Shown: piece after piece, positions 1-9,092 of the stretch
How positions within the stretch are numbered: the stretch's first letter is position 1
Layout: every line of letters starts with the position of its first letter
NCBI RefSeq assembly: GCF_026262505.1
Contig: NC_067207.1
Location: 20,800,082-20,864,081, forward strand
DNA length: 64,000 nucleotides
Origin: Trichomonas vaginalis G3
Lineage: Eukaryota > Parabasalia > Trichomonadida > Trichomonadidae
Reading direction: 5' to 3'
Translations under genes and position numbers: made by a program
Notes under the pieces: model-generated
Seen by the model: the letters and a program-made list of their open reading frames with translations, nothing else
Database searches by the model: none
Told to the model about the DNA's origin: nothing

Positions 1-1394
1 AATATCGGTTTCTTGCCAAAGTCTTGTGAATAGAAGCACAAAAACATTGAAACTTCGTTGAAATTAAATTTCGGGAATAATTTGTCAATTGTAGACTCTC
101 TGACGGTTCTTCTGATTCTCGATAAGCATGTTATCCATGTTTTGATTTCAGGGTATATGAAATACAAAGAGAGCTTCTGATCTGACATATTAATATATAA
201 TTTGTCTTTGTATTGGACTCTGATCTTCTGGTGCTCACAAATTGGCATTGCTTTATTTGTGTATGCATCCAGTTCGATATATGTATCAATATATTTGTTA
301 ATTTGGTTAGAACTGATAATATATTTGAAAATTAAGTTCCGTTCATCAACTTTGAACTCAACTTCAAGAATCCACTTCTGCATTTCGAAATTTGCACCAA
401 CAAAGCGTCTGAAGAATGCAATAAAGAAAGAATTTGTATATAAGTTTCTGAAAATCGCAGAAAGACGTTTTGAGTCTAAATGTATCTTTAAGTTGGCTAT
501 TGTCAATACGTTTGTATCTTCTTTGAACAAAATCGTGATTAATTTGTCTTCAGATAATTTTTCAATAAACAAAGAAGTATTTCCAGTCGAAATATCACCA
601 ATAGAGAACTTCTCGTGTGTATAGTTTAAATCTGTAATTGTTATTCTCATTGAAGAGATGTTGAAGGTTAATTTCTTTACATCAAAACTAATTACATCAA
701 TTCGAATAATCGAAACATTTTCAAACTTTATGAATGTAGAGGCTCCTACTGATATGTTGATACAATTGAAATGAAGAGCAATCTTATGTGTTGCTTTAAT
801 TCCGAGTAATCTATTGAACATTCGTAGGTTTAATGCAGATAAACTTATGGAAAGAGTGTCTAAATCTAATTCAATTGCCATATTCTTGGTGATTTTCATA
901 CTAAAGTTCGGAATCGAGAAAATTGTTGATGTTTTATCAACAAATGTAAATGAACTGCATTGGATTGAGTTTCCATTTGTAGATGAAAGGTTTACAGTCA
1001 TATCTTTGCATATCAGAGTAAAAGTATTTTCGAATTCTGGTATATCTATCGTGATTCGCATTTCTTTGATATTGAGATATGCTTCAAGAGGCGGAATCTT
1101 ATTGTACATTGCTGTTGATTCTTCTTCATATGGCGCAATTTTAAATTCGACAAGATCAACGTAGATCGTATCATATTGAGAAGAGATATTACATGATTTT
1201 TGTTGAATTTTGATGTTTGATATTGAACTTTCTTCGACAATAAAAGGAAGTCCAAGATTTATAAAAAGATTTTCGTTACTTATAAGCTTATCAACATATT
1301 GCTCAGCAACCGCTGACGAAACTGAATTGACTACATCCTCAATTGCATTGAAGTTGCTCCGAAGAAATCCTTTAAAAGATTCAATAAAATCCAT
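1..1394 (-). CDS. Bridge-like lipid-transfer protein, VPS13/chorein-like N-terminus (partial)
   Basis: An open minus-strand frame of 464 codons begins with ATG at 1394 and runs off the left edge, so only the N-terminus is visible. It opens with an amphipathic helix-like stretch (residues 1-35) followed by NLFINLGLPFIVEES, then a long series of alternating hydrophobic beta-strand segments with no membrane span. That layout (short helical cap, then a strand-rich amphipathic groove) fits the chorein_N/VPS13-ATG2-SHIP164 group, which bridges membranes at contact sites and moves bulk lipid. I see no diagnostic motif, so the family call rests on pattern and is an inference. The next gene (TBC) is also on the minus strand, 444 bases upstream of this start. 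An unrelated strand-rich trichomonad protein remains possible. Confidence 0.5.
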   Translation of the reverse strand, partial: MDFIESFKGFLRSNFNAIEDVVNSVSSAVAEQYVDKLISNENLFINLGLPFIVEESSISNIKIQQKSCNISSQYDTIYVDLVEFKIAPYEEESTAMYNKIPPLEAYLNIKEMRITIDIPEFENTFTLICKDMTVNLSSTNGNSIQCSSFTFVDKTSTIFSIPNFSMKITKNMAIELDLDTLSISLSALNLRMFNRLLGIKATHKIALHFNCINISVGASTFIKFENVSIIRIDVISFDVKKLTFNISSMRITITDLNYTHEKFSIGDISTGNTSLFIEKLSEDKLITILFKEDTNVLTIANLKIHLDSKRLSAIFRNLYTNSFFIAFFRRFVGANFEMQKWILEVEFKVDERNLIFKYIISSNQINKYIDTYIELDAYTNKAMPICEHQKIRVQYKDKLYINMSDQKLSLYFIYPEIKTWITCLSRIRRTVRESTIDKLFPKFNFNEVSMFLCFYSQDFGKKPI

Positions 1395-1838
1395 TTTATA
1401 TAATTTGTAAAAAAAAGTTTATTCAAAAACTGAGATATAATTTGAAATCTTGTTGGAAATGAATGAGCATATCAAATACGTAGAAATTTATTTAAGATGT
1501 AAATTCATAAAATTTGACTGAGCGTCAGAAGTTGTATCGATAAAAAATATAAGAACAATGTTCATGAGTTATTCTCTATTTTCAAGAGCTAATATTTTGT
1601 GATAGATATAAACGAAGAAAAAGATGTTCCTAATTCTAGATTGAAAGAAAAATTTTATGAAAATCTGAATATATTAGCATAGATAGTGGATCATAGGTAG
1701 TTGGGACGAGTTAGAATTGAATGGGTAAATGAGAACATCTATATTATTTATCTATTTACTGAAAATGTTCATTACTTAAAAAATAAACACAAGAAAGACA
1801 GTTTGTAGATTAGTTAAATAAAACACTAGACAAGATAT
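1395..1838. other. Intergenic, no gene seen
   Basis: AT-rich spacer between the 3' end of the TBC gene and the start of the lipid-transfer-like gene, both minus strand. It must hold the promoter of the latter. On the minus strand a TCAGTTTTTG motif lies about 35 bases before the ATG, but it is not a clean initiator. No RNA gene or repeat was recognised. Confidence 0.6.
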
Positions 1839-2969
1839 TTAGTTTTTATTAAAGAAATTCTTAAATTTCTTTGCTGTAATATCAAATTTGTTTTTGATAA
1901 ATTCTTCAGCATTGAGGAGCTGTCCAGTAATTGTTTTGTCGTTATCAATCTGCCAGAAGTTAGCAGCAATCTTCAAAACCTCGTGTACGTCCAGTTGAGG
2001 GAGATTTTGCAAATTATGGATTGTTGCAGCGTAATCGTTCTCGTCAAGATTATCTTTGATGAGAGAGATTTGTGCTGCTCCAACATAGAACGAATATTTG
2101 ACAATTATGTCAAAATTCGTAAGAAGAGCGTCCCAAATGAGAAGAACATCCTTAAGATCGTAGTCCTGGCAGAACAATAGGCTGAACCATCTAAAGCAAT
2201 AGCAGACAGGATGGATTTGGTGTTTATTAATGATACGATGTGCGATTTCGACGTGTTTTTGTAATATTGTATCAAATTCTTTGAGTCTGTGGATAATAAT
2301 TGACGATTTATCTTGTGTTGTGAATAAATCTGTAATCATTGATCTGGAAATTAAATTATGGAGCATAAAGAAGCAAATGCATTCTACTTCATCGAGGTTA
2401 TTGTTAAACATTGCTTGTGCATTATAAACTGTATTGTAAATTGGCATCAATAGTTCATTAAAACCTTGCATGTAACTTAATGCAGGATTAATTGAGCCTA
2501 AAATGTAGAGAATTCTCTCCATTCTTCTCATATGTCCTTCCCACTTCAAAATATTTACCTCTCCTTGGAGTAATGGCTCGTATTCAACACCTGGTAACCT
2601 TGATTCTGGAAGATGCATTATATGGCGACCTGTTCTAACAATGTCACCATGAATGAGATTCATGAGGTCATTATTTTTGAGTTGGAAATCTTCCTTTTTA
2701 AAGTGTTGACGAATTGGTTTGGTATGATATTCATTCAATCCTTGCATTTCTTTGTACATATTGTACACTTCTAAGTTCTTTTGCTTTGTGTCATTCCATT
2801 CGCTTCCATTCTCAGGATAAATTTGTAAATAAACAAGCCATGCAGAACATCTATCTTCAGGCATTGCATTTTGGATACCAAAGCGTGTTAACTCTCTAAT
2901 TTTTTCTACGTCCACTGGTTGATCACTTGGCTGAATCAGTTTAAAGATCTCAAATTGGTGCGATTCCAT
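1839..2969 (-). CDS. TBC-domain Rab GTPase-activating protein
   Basis: This 376-residue protein should accelerate GTP hydrolysis by a Rab GTPase and so control vesicle traffic. Both catalytic fingers of the TBC domain are present: the IxxDxxR motif reads IHGDIVR at residues 106-112 (arginine finger R112), and the YxQ motif reads YMQG at 166-169 (glutamine finger Q168). The domain covers roughly residues 25-330; there is no extra domain, so it is a minimal TBC protein of TBC1D13-like layout. The C-terminus ends in a lysine/phenylalanine-rich tail. A TTCA immediately precedes the ATG on the minus strand, compatible with a trichomonad initiator almost abutting the start. The Rab partner cannot be read from sequence. 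Confidence 0.93.
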   Translation of the reverse strand: MESHQFEIFKLIQPSDQPVDVEKIRELTRFGIQNAMPEDRCSAWLVYLQIYPENGSEWNDTKQKNLEVYNMYKEMQGLNEYHTKPIRQHFKKEDFQLKNNDLMNLIHGDIVRTGRHIMHLPESRLPGVEYEPLLQGEVNILKWEGHMRRMERILYILGSINPALSYMQGFNELLMPIYNTVYNAQAMFNNNLDEVECICFFMLHNLISRSMITDLFTTQDKSSIIIHRLKEFDTILQKHVEIAHRIINKHQIHPVCYCFRWFSLLFCQDYDLKDVLLIWDALLTNFDIIVKYSFYVGAAQISLIKDNLDENDYAATIHNLQNLPQLDVHEVLKIAANFWQIDNDKTITGQLLNAEEFIKNKFDITAKKFKNFFNKN

Positions 2970-3649
2970 TGAATATAAAATAAATTGATTTCTGACAAAA
3001 TTTTTTTATTTTTTAGAATTGTTATTAAATCATATGGTGGAGTATATTATTCAAAGAAAATTTGGATTGAAAATTGAATGCGATGATTTTTGTAAATTTT
3101 GGATCATATTTGAAATAATTATCTTTATTGATATTATTTCGAAATTTTGTAAAAAATGATAAAAAAATTTCAGTGATCTGAAGAATATAACCACATGATT
3201 AAAGAATTAGGGAATTTGGTAGCTTGCTATAATGTGCGTTCGGTTTTCGATTCTCTGTTAGGACATCTCTCAGATCTGAACATGTCCGAATGAATTTATC
3301 GGAAATTCCATTCATTGACTATTGCAATGAGTAATGAAGCATTGGAGCGAAAATTTCGGATCAAAATTTAATTTCAATATTATTTTGAAGCGATATGATG
3401 ACTTACACATGATTTTGCTTAAATATGGTATAAACTCAATCAGTATATTTATAATATTGATTCTTGCGTTTGGTTTAGAAAAGAAATAACAGCAAAATTG
3501 CGATTTGGAATAAATTTGTTGTTATTTTCCATATATTTATGTGTGAGGTCTATAAAGAATATGTTATAGAATATAACCATATGATTCGTATAAATGCATA
3601 TGATAACTTCAGTTTTTTTTTCAGTTATCAAACTATTTTCAGTTAGAGA
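2970..3649. other. Intergenic, no gene seen
   Basis: A 680-base AT-rich spacer between divergently transcribed genes (TBC on minus, acidic protein on plus), so both promoters must lie here. TCAGTTA occurs about 10 bases before the plus-strand ATG. Only short random frames are present; no repeat or RNA gene recognised. Confidence 0.6.
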
Positions 3650-4258
3650 ATGAGTAAATCACGCGAGTCTCTCTCTAGCCGAAAATCTTCTAAATCAAGT
3701 GGCAGATTAAGCAGTAAGTTTGATTTTGATCTTCCTTCAGCAGGATCACAAGATATGAAAAATCAGTCCGAAATTAAAAAAGATAAAATAGAAAATAACG
3801 ATGAAGATAGTTACGGATACTCATATTCTGATGATATTAACTTTGATAACGAAGATAGTGAAGGTCATGACGTTTTTAATGTTAAAACTCATTCAACAAA
3901 AGAAAATACTAGTTCAGATATTGTATTCAGAACAGATGAAAGGATCAGAACTGAGTCAAAATTTACTGCATCTTTACATTCTGATTCAATATTTCCCAAA
4001 AACGACACGAAAAAGTTTGATGCTGAAAAGATGCAAGAGCCACCACCTCTTAAGCTTACTTATATGGATGATTCATCTTATTCTGATGAAGATGACTTTG
4101 GAAATGATACTACAAGAAATGACATTAGATATCATAAACCAGAGTGGAATTTCCCACTAAAAAGAATCCCAAGGAACAATGATGAAGGATTATATGATAC
4201 ATTAACAAATTGTTTCAATATCAAAAACATTGTGACACAGCTAAAGAGAACAGCATAA
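3650..4258 (+). CDS. Acidic serine-rich protein of unknown function
   Basis: A 202-residue protein I do not recognise. It starts with a serine/lysine-rich basic stretch (residues 1-25), continues as an acidic, largely disordered body with repeated serine-aspartate clusters (SYGYSYSDD, YMDDSSYSDEDD), and ends in a more ordered tail (about residues 160-202) containing YHKPEWNFPLKRIP and a hydrophobic helix. No membrane segment, signal peptide or cysteine is evident. The serine/acid clusters resemble casein-kinase-2 sites, which is an inference. The conserved-looking tail argues for a real gene, with the acidic body acting as a linker. Confidence 0.7.
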   Translation: MSKSRESLSSRKSSKSSGRLSSKFDFDLPSAGSQDMKNQSEIKKDKIENNDEDSYGYSYSDDINFDNEDSEGHDVFNVKTHSTKENTSSDIVFRTDERIRTESKFTASLHSDSIFPKNDTKKFDAEKMQEPPPLKLTYMDDSSYSDEDDFGNDTTRNDIRYHKPEWNFPLKRIPRNNDEGLYDTLTNCFNIKNIVTQLKRTA

Positions 4259-5640
4259 CTCACATATACCATTTACGCTTCAGTTACAAAATTAATGATT
4301 TTTCATTAACTTATAATCGGATTCATCCTATTATTCAAAATTATTTAGTTTCCCTGACACTTATCGTTACGTAGTTGATTATGTTATATTGGATGTTTAA
4401 TTTTCGAAGATTAAATACTTTTATAAATATTATTTGTGGAATATGTCGAAATAAACTTCTTGTATTTATTAATTTCAATTTGGCTATTCTATTTTTGATA
4501 TTGTATAAATGAATAACTTATTTATTTTGATTTTGAAACCTATTCTTTGATAAAAATGATTGATTTCGTCTACAATTGCCTTTGTATCTCAATATATCCA
4601 CTTATGCAGCATAATTGTTTTCCAAAAAATCTGAGAATCATAGAATTTCATACAAATAATGCGCCTTTTCTATTTGTATTTATTTCTAACTTTCAATTTT
4701 TCATAAAAATTCAAATTGAAATATAAAAAAATGCCATAAATATACGGAAAATTAAGAAATAAAACGAGCCATCTTCAATTTTAATTTATTTAATTGCATA
4801 ATTTATCTTGGTACTGTTCAGAATGCTAAATATTAATTTAATATTATTTTACTTGATTGATATTATAGAAAGGCTAGAATAAATATACATAGAACAGAAT
4901 AGTTGATCAAATTTATTCACATTTTCAATGAAATTTAATCACATTTTTCCTTTTTCTTAAAATCATTATCATTGTATATTGCACATAATAAATGTCACCC
5001 ATTGTTCAAATCATGGAATTTGCATTCCTAAAATCATATAATTACCGATATCAAAAGGGTTCATTTTTTTTATACCAATTAATTTTATGGATTTTTGCTG
5101 GTTGGTTATAAGTTATGAATTTCAATCCTAATGGCGATATATCGTTTATTGTCTTTTTAATGACTTATCTGGTTCATTGATCGTGGATTTTAAAAAGTTT
5201 GACCAAATAAAAAAAGAATTCTAGAATTTAAATATTCCCTTGATGATAGAGCAATCTACAATGATTATCCTTCGATATATTCGTGCCATAACGACAAATG
5301 AACGCACAATTTTGAGAAATGTTTCTGAAATCATTTATATCATTTCTCATATAAAGAACTATATTTATTTCTTCTTTATTTTCGATGTAAAAATTTGAAA
5401 TGATTACAGATTTTATTAATGTTTTCAGAATTGCAATGAATTTGATATCTCATACATTGTCAATCAATTTATTTGCAATCATTGTTTACTTTGAAAGCAA
5501 ATTGATCGCAAACTCAAAATTTGTAACCCAAAATTCTCAAGAGGGAATGATATTTACAACATTTTTTTTGTGTTTAGGATTTGAGAGACGTATGAGAAAA
5601 TTTTGAATTCCCTCAATTAATTTATTTTCGTTTTCTCTTC
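4259..5640. other. Long AT-rich intergenic stretch
   Basis: About 1.4 kb with no convincing reading frame on either strand. It holds poly-A/T runs and short random frames only. I see no inverted repeats, tandem arrays or RNA genes. The last 20 bases are pyrimidine-rich and include TTCATGG at the kinase start. Confidence 0.55.
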
Positions 5641-6543
5641 ATGGAGGAAATAGATCAGGATTTTTTAAAGGTTCTTAGAGAGCATGGCTATGAATATTTA
5701 TCGTTGGTAGGCAGTGGTGGATTTGGTAAAGTATATTTAGTACAATCTGAAAAATATAACCAACCATTTGCGTGCAAAGTCGGAAAGAATTTTAGAGGCC
5801 TTGGGGAAGAGATTAAATTACTCTCAAATATTTTAAACCAGTTTATTATACAGATTTACGATTGGTTTAAATTTGGCGATAACATTGGTGCTATACTAGA
5901 TTATTGTCCAAATGGGACTATAAGAGATTACATTTTTAAACACGGACCTTTAAATTGCGATCAAATGCAGCAAGTTATACATTCTTTATTTACTGCAATA
6001 CAAGTATGCCATTCTCGCAATATAGTTCATAGGGATATTAAACCTTCAAATATATTAATTGATACTCATGGTTATTTAAAACTTTCTGATTTTGGCTTGT
6101 CTATGGTTGTTGAAAGAGGAACCCTCATCACAACAACATCTGGATCGACTCCATTCATGGCTCCAGAGATGTTTAGCCAAAAAGAATTTGATCCTTTTGC
6201 GGCAGATATATGGGCTATCGGAGTAACACTTTTTGTTATGTTAACAGGCATTCTACCATGGATAGCGAAAGATAAAGTAACATTAATTGAAGAAATAAAG
6301 AAAGGTTTTAATCATCCGCTGAAATTCCGAGAAGATGAGGTTTCCAAAATAATTACTAGATGCCTAATTGTTGATCCAACAAAACGACCCACAATTGATC
6401 AGTTAGTTGAGAGAATGAATTTCTGTAAAGAGAAAATCGCACTGTCAACTTTCGTTAGAACCCCAAGAAGAACTAAGACATTTTTCCAGAACTGCGCAAC
6501 TAGACTGGTTCGAAGGAATTCACCGGTTGTTTTCCCATATTAA
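5641..6543 (+). CDS. Serine/threonine protein kinase, CAMK-like
   Basis: A compact 300-residue kinase with all catalytic elements: glycine loop GSGGFGKV at residues 24-31, ATP-anchoring lysine K46 in FACKVGK, catalytic loop HRDIKPSN at 130-137 (D132), magnesium-binding DFG at 150-152, and APE at 174-176. The subdomain IX stretch DIWAIGVTLFVMLTGILPW is typical of CAMK/CAMKL (AMPK/SNF1-like) kinases, a group greatly expanded in trichomonads. It has almost no extension beyond the fold, only a basic tail of about 30 residues, so regulation probably depends on partners or localisation. The activation loop has several threonines (TLITTTSGST) that could be phosphorylated. Substrate unknown. Confidence 0.93.
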   Translation: MEEIDQDFLKVLREHGYEYLSLVGSGGFGKVYLVQSEKYNQPFACKVGKNFRGLGEEIKLLSNILNQFIIQIYDWFKFGDNIGAILDYCPNGTIRDYIFKHGPLNCDQMQQVIHSLFTAIQVCHSRNIVHRDIKPSNILIDTHGYLKLSDFGLSMVVERGTLITTTSGSTPFMAPEMFSQKEFDPFAADIWAIGVTLFVMLTGILPWIAKDKVTLIEEIKKGFNHPLKFREDEVSKIITRCLIVDPTKRPTIDQLVERMNFCKEKIALSTFVRTPRRTKTFFQNCATRLVRRNSPVVFPY

Positions 6544-6914
6544 TTGTTTGTGAATAAATTTTTTGTTGTTTTTTTGTGCCACTTCTATATATTATTATAC
6601 ATAAGCAAGTAATCATGAATATGAAACCTATGATTCATAATCCTAGAACAATAATTCCTTATAATGTTTATTTCATATATTATTCATTTAAACATTGCAT
6701 TTCGCCAAAAGTGAGCTATGATAATTGATAAAATAGTGCAGATCGATTCCAAATTGACCTTTTTAGGAGACAAAATCATCTTTTATCGGGATAAAACACT
6801 ATTTGTTTTACATTTGTGTGTGATACTCTCATGATAATATTTTTGTTCAATCCAATACGTAAAAAAACTATATCACCTTACTGGTCACCAAAAACCGCTT
6901 CGATTGATTCAATT
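6544..6914. other. Intergenic, promoter region of eIF4E
   Basis: A 371-base spacer between co-directional genes. It is AT-rich and shows no frame of interest apart from the initiator at its 3' end. Confidence 0.55.
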
Positions 6915-6922
6915 TCACTAAA
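6915..6922 (+). promoter_or_regulatory. Trichomonad initiator (Inr) of the eIF4E gene
   Basis: TCACTA lies three bases before the ATG at 6923. It matches the trichomonad initiator pattern TCA(+1)Y(T/A), implying a 5' leader of only a few bases, which is usual in this group. Confidence 0.7.
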
Positions 6923-7444
6923 ATGTCGATTGAGAAGGACGGTACACTCTACAGAGAATGGACTCTCTGGTATCTCATTCCAGATCGTTATACAATGAAA
7001 GAGGCAGCATGGAAGGACTTTTTACATCCAATTGCTGATTTTGATACAATTGATAAGTTCTGGGCTGCATTCAACTCTATCGAAAAGGCATCATTGCTTC
7101 CAAAAGGTTGCAGATACTACGTTTTTAGAAAAGGCATTCTTCCATTGTGGGAAGATCACGCAAATATCAGTGGTCACGAAGTTTCTATCGAACACACAAT
7201 CGCAAAGGCCAAGAAACCAAAGGTTAATGACAGATGGGAGGATGTTCTCTTCTCTGTTATTGGTGAAAGCTTCCCATATTCTGATAAAATTAATGGCGTT
7301 GAGTTCACTGTTCGTACAGAAACTTTCAAGATCGGTGTTTGGGTTTCTCAGACACCATATGAAGTTACCAATGCTATTTCTGCAGAATTGGCCAAGTTAA
7401 TCAGATGGAATACTCCAGTAAAGGTTAGCGAAATCAAGATTTAA
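6923..7444 (+). CDS. Translation initiation factor eIF4E, cap-binding
   Basis: A 173-residue eIF4E-family protein that should bind the mRNA 5' cap and recruit the initiation complex. Spacing relative to animal eIF4E lets the key residues be placed: W30 and W76 are the two tryptophans that sandwich the cap base, E77 follows W76 in LWEDH as the base-binding glutamate, and W47 in DKFWAAF is the eIF4G/4E-BP contact. The C-terminal half keeps the RWEDVLFSVIGESF segment. The N-terminal extension is very short (human has about 36 residues more). The usual GGRW before the second helix is not preserved; HEVSIEH occupies that place, so the cap pocket may differ. The close upstream initiator supports this start. 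Confidence 0.95.
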   Translation: MSIEKDGTLYREWTLWYLIPDRYTMKEAAWKDFLHPIADFDTIDKFWAAFNSIEKASLLPKGCRYYVFRKGILPLWEDHANISGHEVSIEHTIAKAKKPKVNDRWEDVLFSVIGESFPYSDKINGVEFTVRTETFKIGVWVSQTPYEVTNAISAELAKLIRWNTPVKVSEIKI

Positions 7445-7819
7445 ACACATTTATTATTGTATACAATTTACAACTATTTTGATTGAAATTACGTGAATTA
7501 TTATTTTTTTATATACCATTTTTTCTAATAAAATTACAATTATCTTACATATTATTTACTTTCAGTTATAGTTTTTTCCTGATGTAACTGAGCAAAGCCT
7601 GAAAAGACAATTCCATTGATTAATCTTTTATCAATTGATATTTTAACAATGCAAAAGACTTTCTTATACTTTATAGTATATCATGACCAATTTCAGGGCT
7701 ATGATAAATATATCGAAGAATTGTGAAGTGTATTTCTTCTGCGTTAGAGATTAAATCATTGGATAAATAGTTTGTAATCGTATTTTCTAGAAGAGTTTTT
7801 ATCATTACATTTTCATTTT
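7445..7819. other. Intergenic, no gene seen
   Basis: AT-rich 375-base spacer between co-directional genes; no frame, repeat or RNA gene recognised. Confidence 0.55.
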
Positions 7820-7826
7820 TCACTTT
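7820..7826 (+). promoter_or_regulatory. Trichomonad initiator (Inr)
   Basis: TCACTTT begins nine bases before the ATG at 7829 and matches the trichomonad initiator consensus, fixing the start of the downstream gene. Confidence 0.7.
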
Positions 7827-7828
7827 GT

Positions 7829-8590
7829 ATGCTTTATGTTAATATCATTTTTGGATCAATTCTAATATGGTGTTTTTTAATAGCATTAAAGAAGATCCTT
7901 AGTGATATTATACCTAAGAAATCTATTATGGAGAACATTCTCGAAGAACATTATACTCATGAAAAACAAACTAAACAAGGAATTCATTTTACAGCAGATA
8001 AATCATTAGACCTTTCGATTATTCATATATTAGCCGAAGATATTGATACAGAATTGACATTTTTAGAAGAAATCGTAGATGTATACTCAGAATATTCAAT
8101 TGAATTGATAATTATTATTCCCCATGGTTATGATAGCAATGACATCGAATATTTCCAAGATGAATTTACTTTTGAAAATTATAGAATGTATATTTCAGAC
8201 ATTTCAAACAACAATGGATTTATTCAAGGTCTGATCCGATCAGAAGGAATGATGATACTCAATTCTGCATATTATGATGAAGAAATCCCTAATTTACCAT
8301 TAGATTTGAATGAAAAATTTATTGTACTAAAAGAATCCTCTTCATGCAATCCAATTAAAGTGATTACAAAGACAGCATCCAATATTTTACTTTCAAAAAT
8401 AAGATACCAATCATCATTGTTTTACTATGATGTATTATACCAGTCAAAGCAAAATCAAATTAGAATAATTGATGAAGGCTTTACTGAAGATCAATCTGCA
8501 TTAGACTTTGTAATTTCTCTAATTTTGCATCTATATTTGAGATTCATTAATAAGTACTATCCTACCAAAACAAAATACAAAGAGGAATGA
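7829..8590 (+). CDS. Single-pass membrane protein with weak GT-A glycosyltransferase (ALG5-like) signature
   Basis: A 253-residue protein with one N-terminal hydrophobic segment (residues about 4-24) followed by a soluble domain. The order (N-terminal anchor, then a beta-strand IELIIIIPHG, then a helix, then NNNGFIQGLIRSEGMMIL) parallels dolichyl-phosphate glucosyltransferase ALG5, where a VVDDGS strand is followed by a KNRGKGGAVRMG-type segment and a DAD motif. Here the expected acidic DDG and DAD residues are not preserved (PHGYDS and NSAYYDEE stand there), so if related it is degenerate or has changed function. That homology is inference from layout only. The clean upstream initiator and full-length frame support an expressed gene. 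Confidence 0.6.
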   Translation: MLYVNIIFGSILIWCFLIALKKILSDIIPKKSIMENILEEHYTHEKQTKQGIHFTADKSLDLSIIHILAEDIDTELTFLEEIVDVYSEYSIELIIIIPHGYDSNDIEYFQDEFTFENYRMYISDISNNNGFIQGLIRSEGMMILNSAYYDEEIPNLPLDLNEKFIVLKESSSCNPIKVITKTASNILLSKIRYQSSLFYYDVLYQSKQNQIRIIDEGFTEDQSALDFVISLILHLYLRFINKYYPTKTKYKEE

Positions 8591-9092
8591 CACCTTTTGT
8601 AAAAGCATCCTTTTGTTTTTCAATATACCCTCAATTTTTGACTTTTGCAACTTTTTCATGACCCCCTACCCAGGTATCTAAAATACCATTTATCGCCTGA
8701 AAAGCACCCTTAATTTATGCCAATTGACAAAATAAAGATATGTTTAGAATGCTGATATGATGGAGAATCATGCTGCATCATTATTGGCCAGCAATATATA
8801 ATATTTAAGAAATCTACGAGATTATCTGATTTCATGAAACTCAATGTATACTAAGTTTCAGACTTTGAAATTTTAACATGTTGATATGGGTACATAGGGT
8901 TTATGATTCCAGTCATTTATTTAAAAAATTACAAAAATGAATTAATATGATGTGAGTAACAATGGTAATAAACGCTTAATTACTAATATATTATTTCTTG
9001 GTAGGAATGAAATGTTTTGGTGACATTTATAGAAGTTAAGCTGAGAATTGGTAACATGTGAAATTTAACAAAGATTTATATGAAATTTTGAA

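Noticed and set aside
202-1410. Plus-strand frames at 202-624, 814-1164 and 1210-1410
   Set aside because: They are shadows of the long minus-strand frame that runs from 1394 off the left edge.
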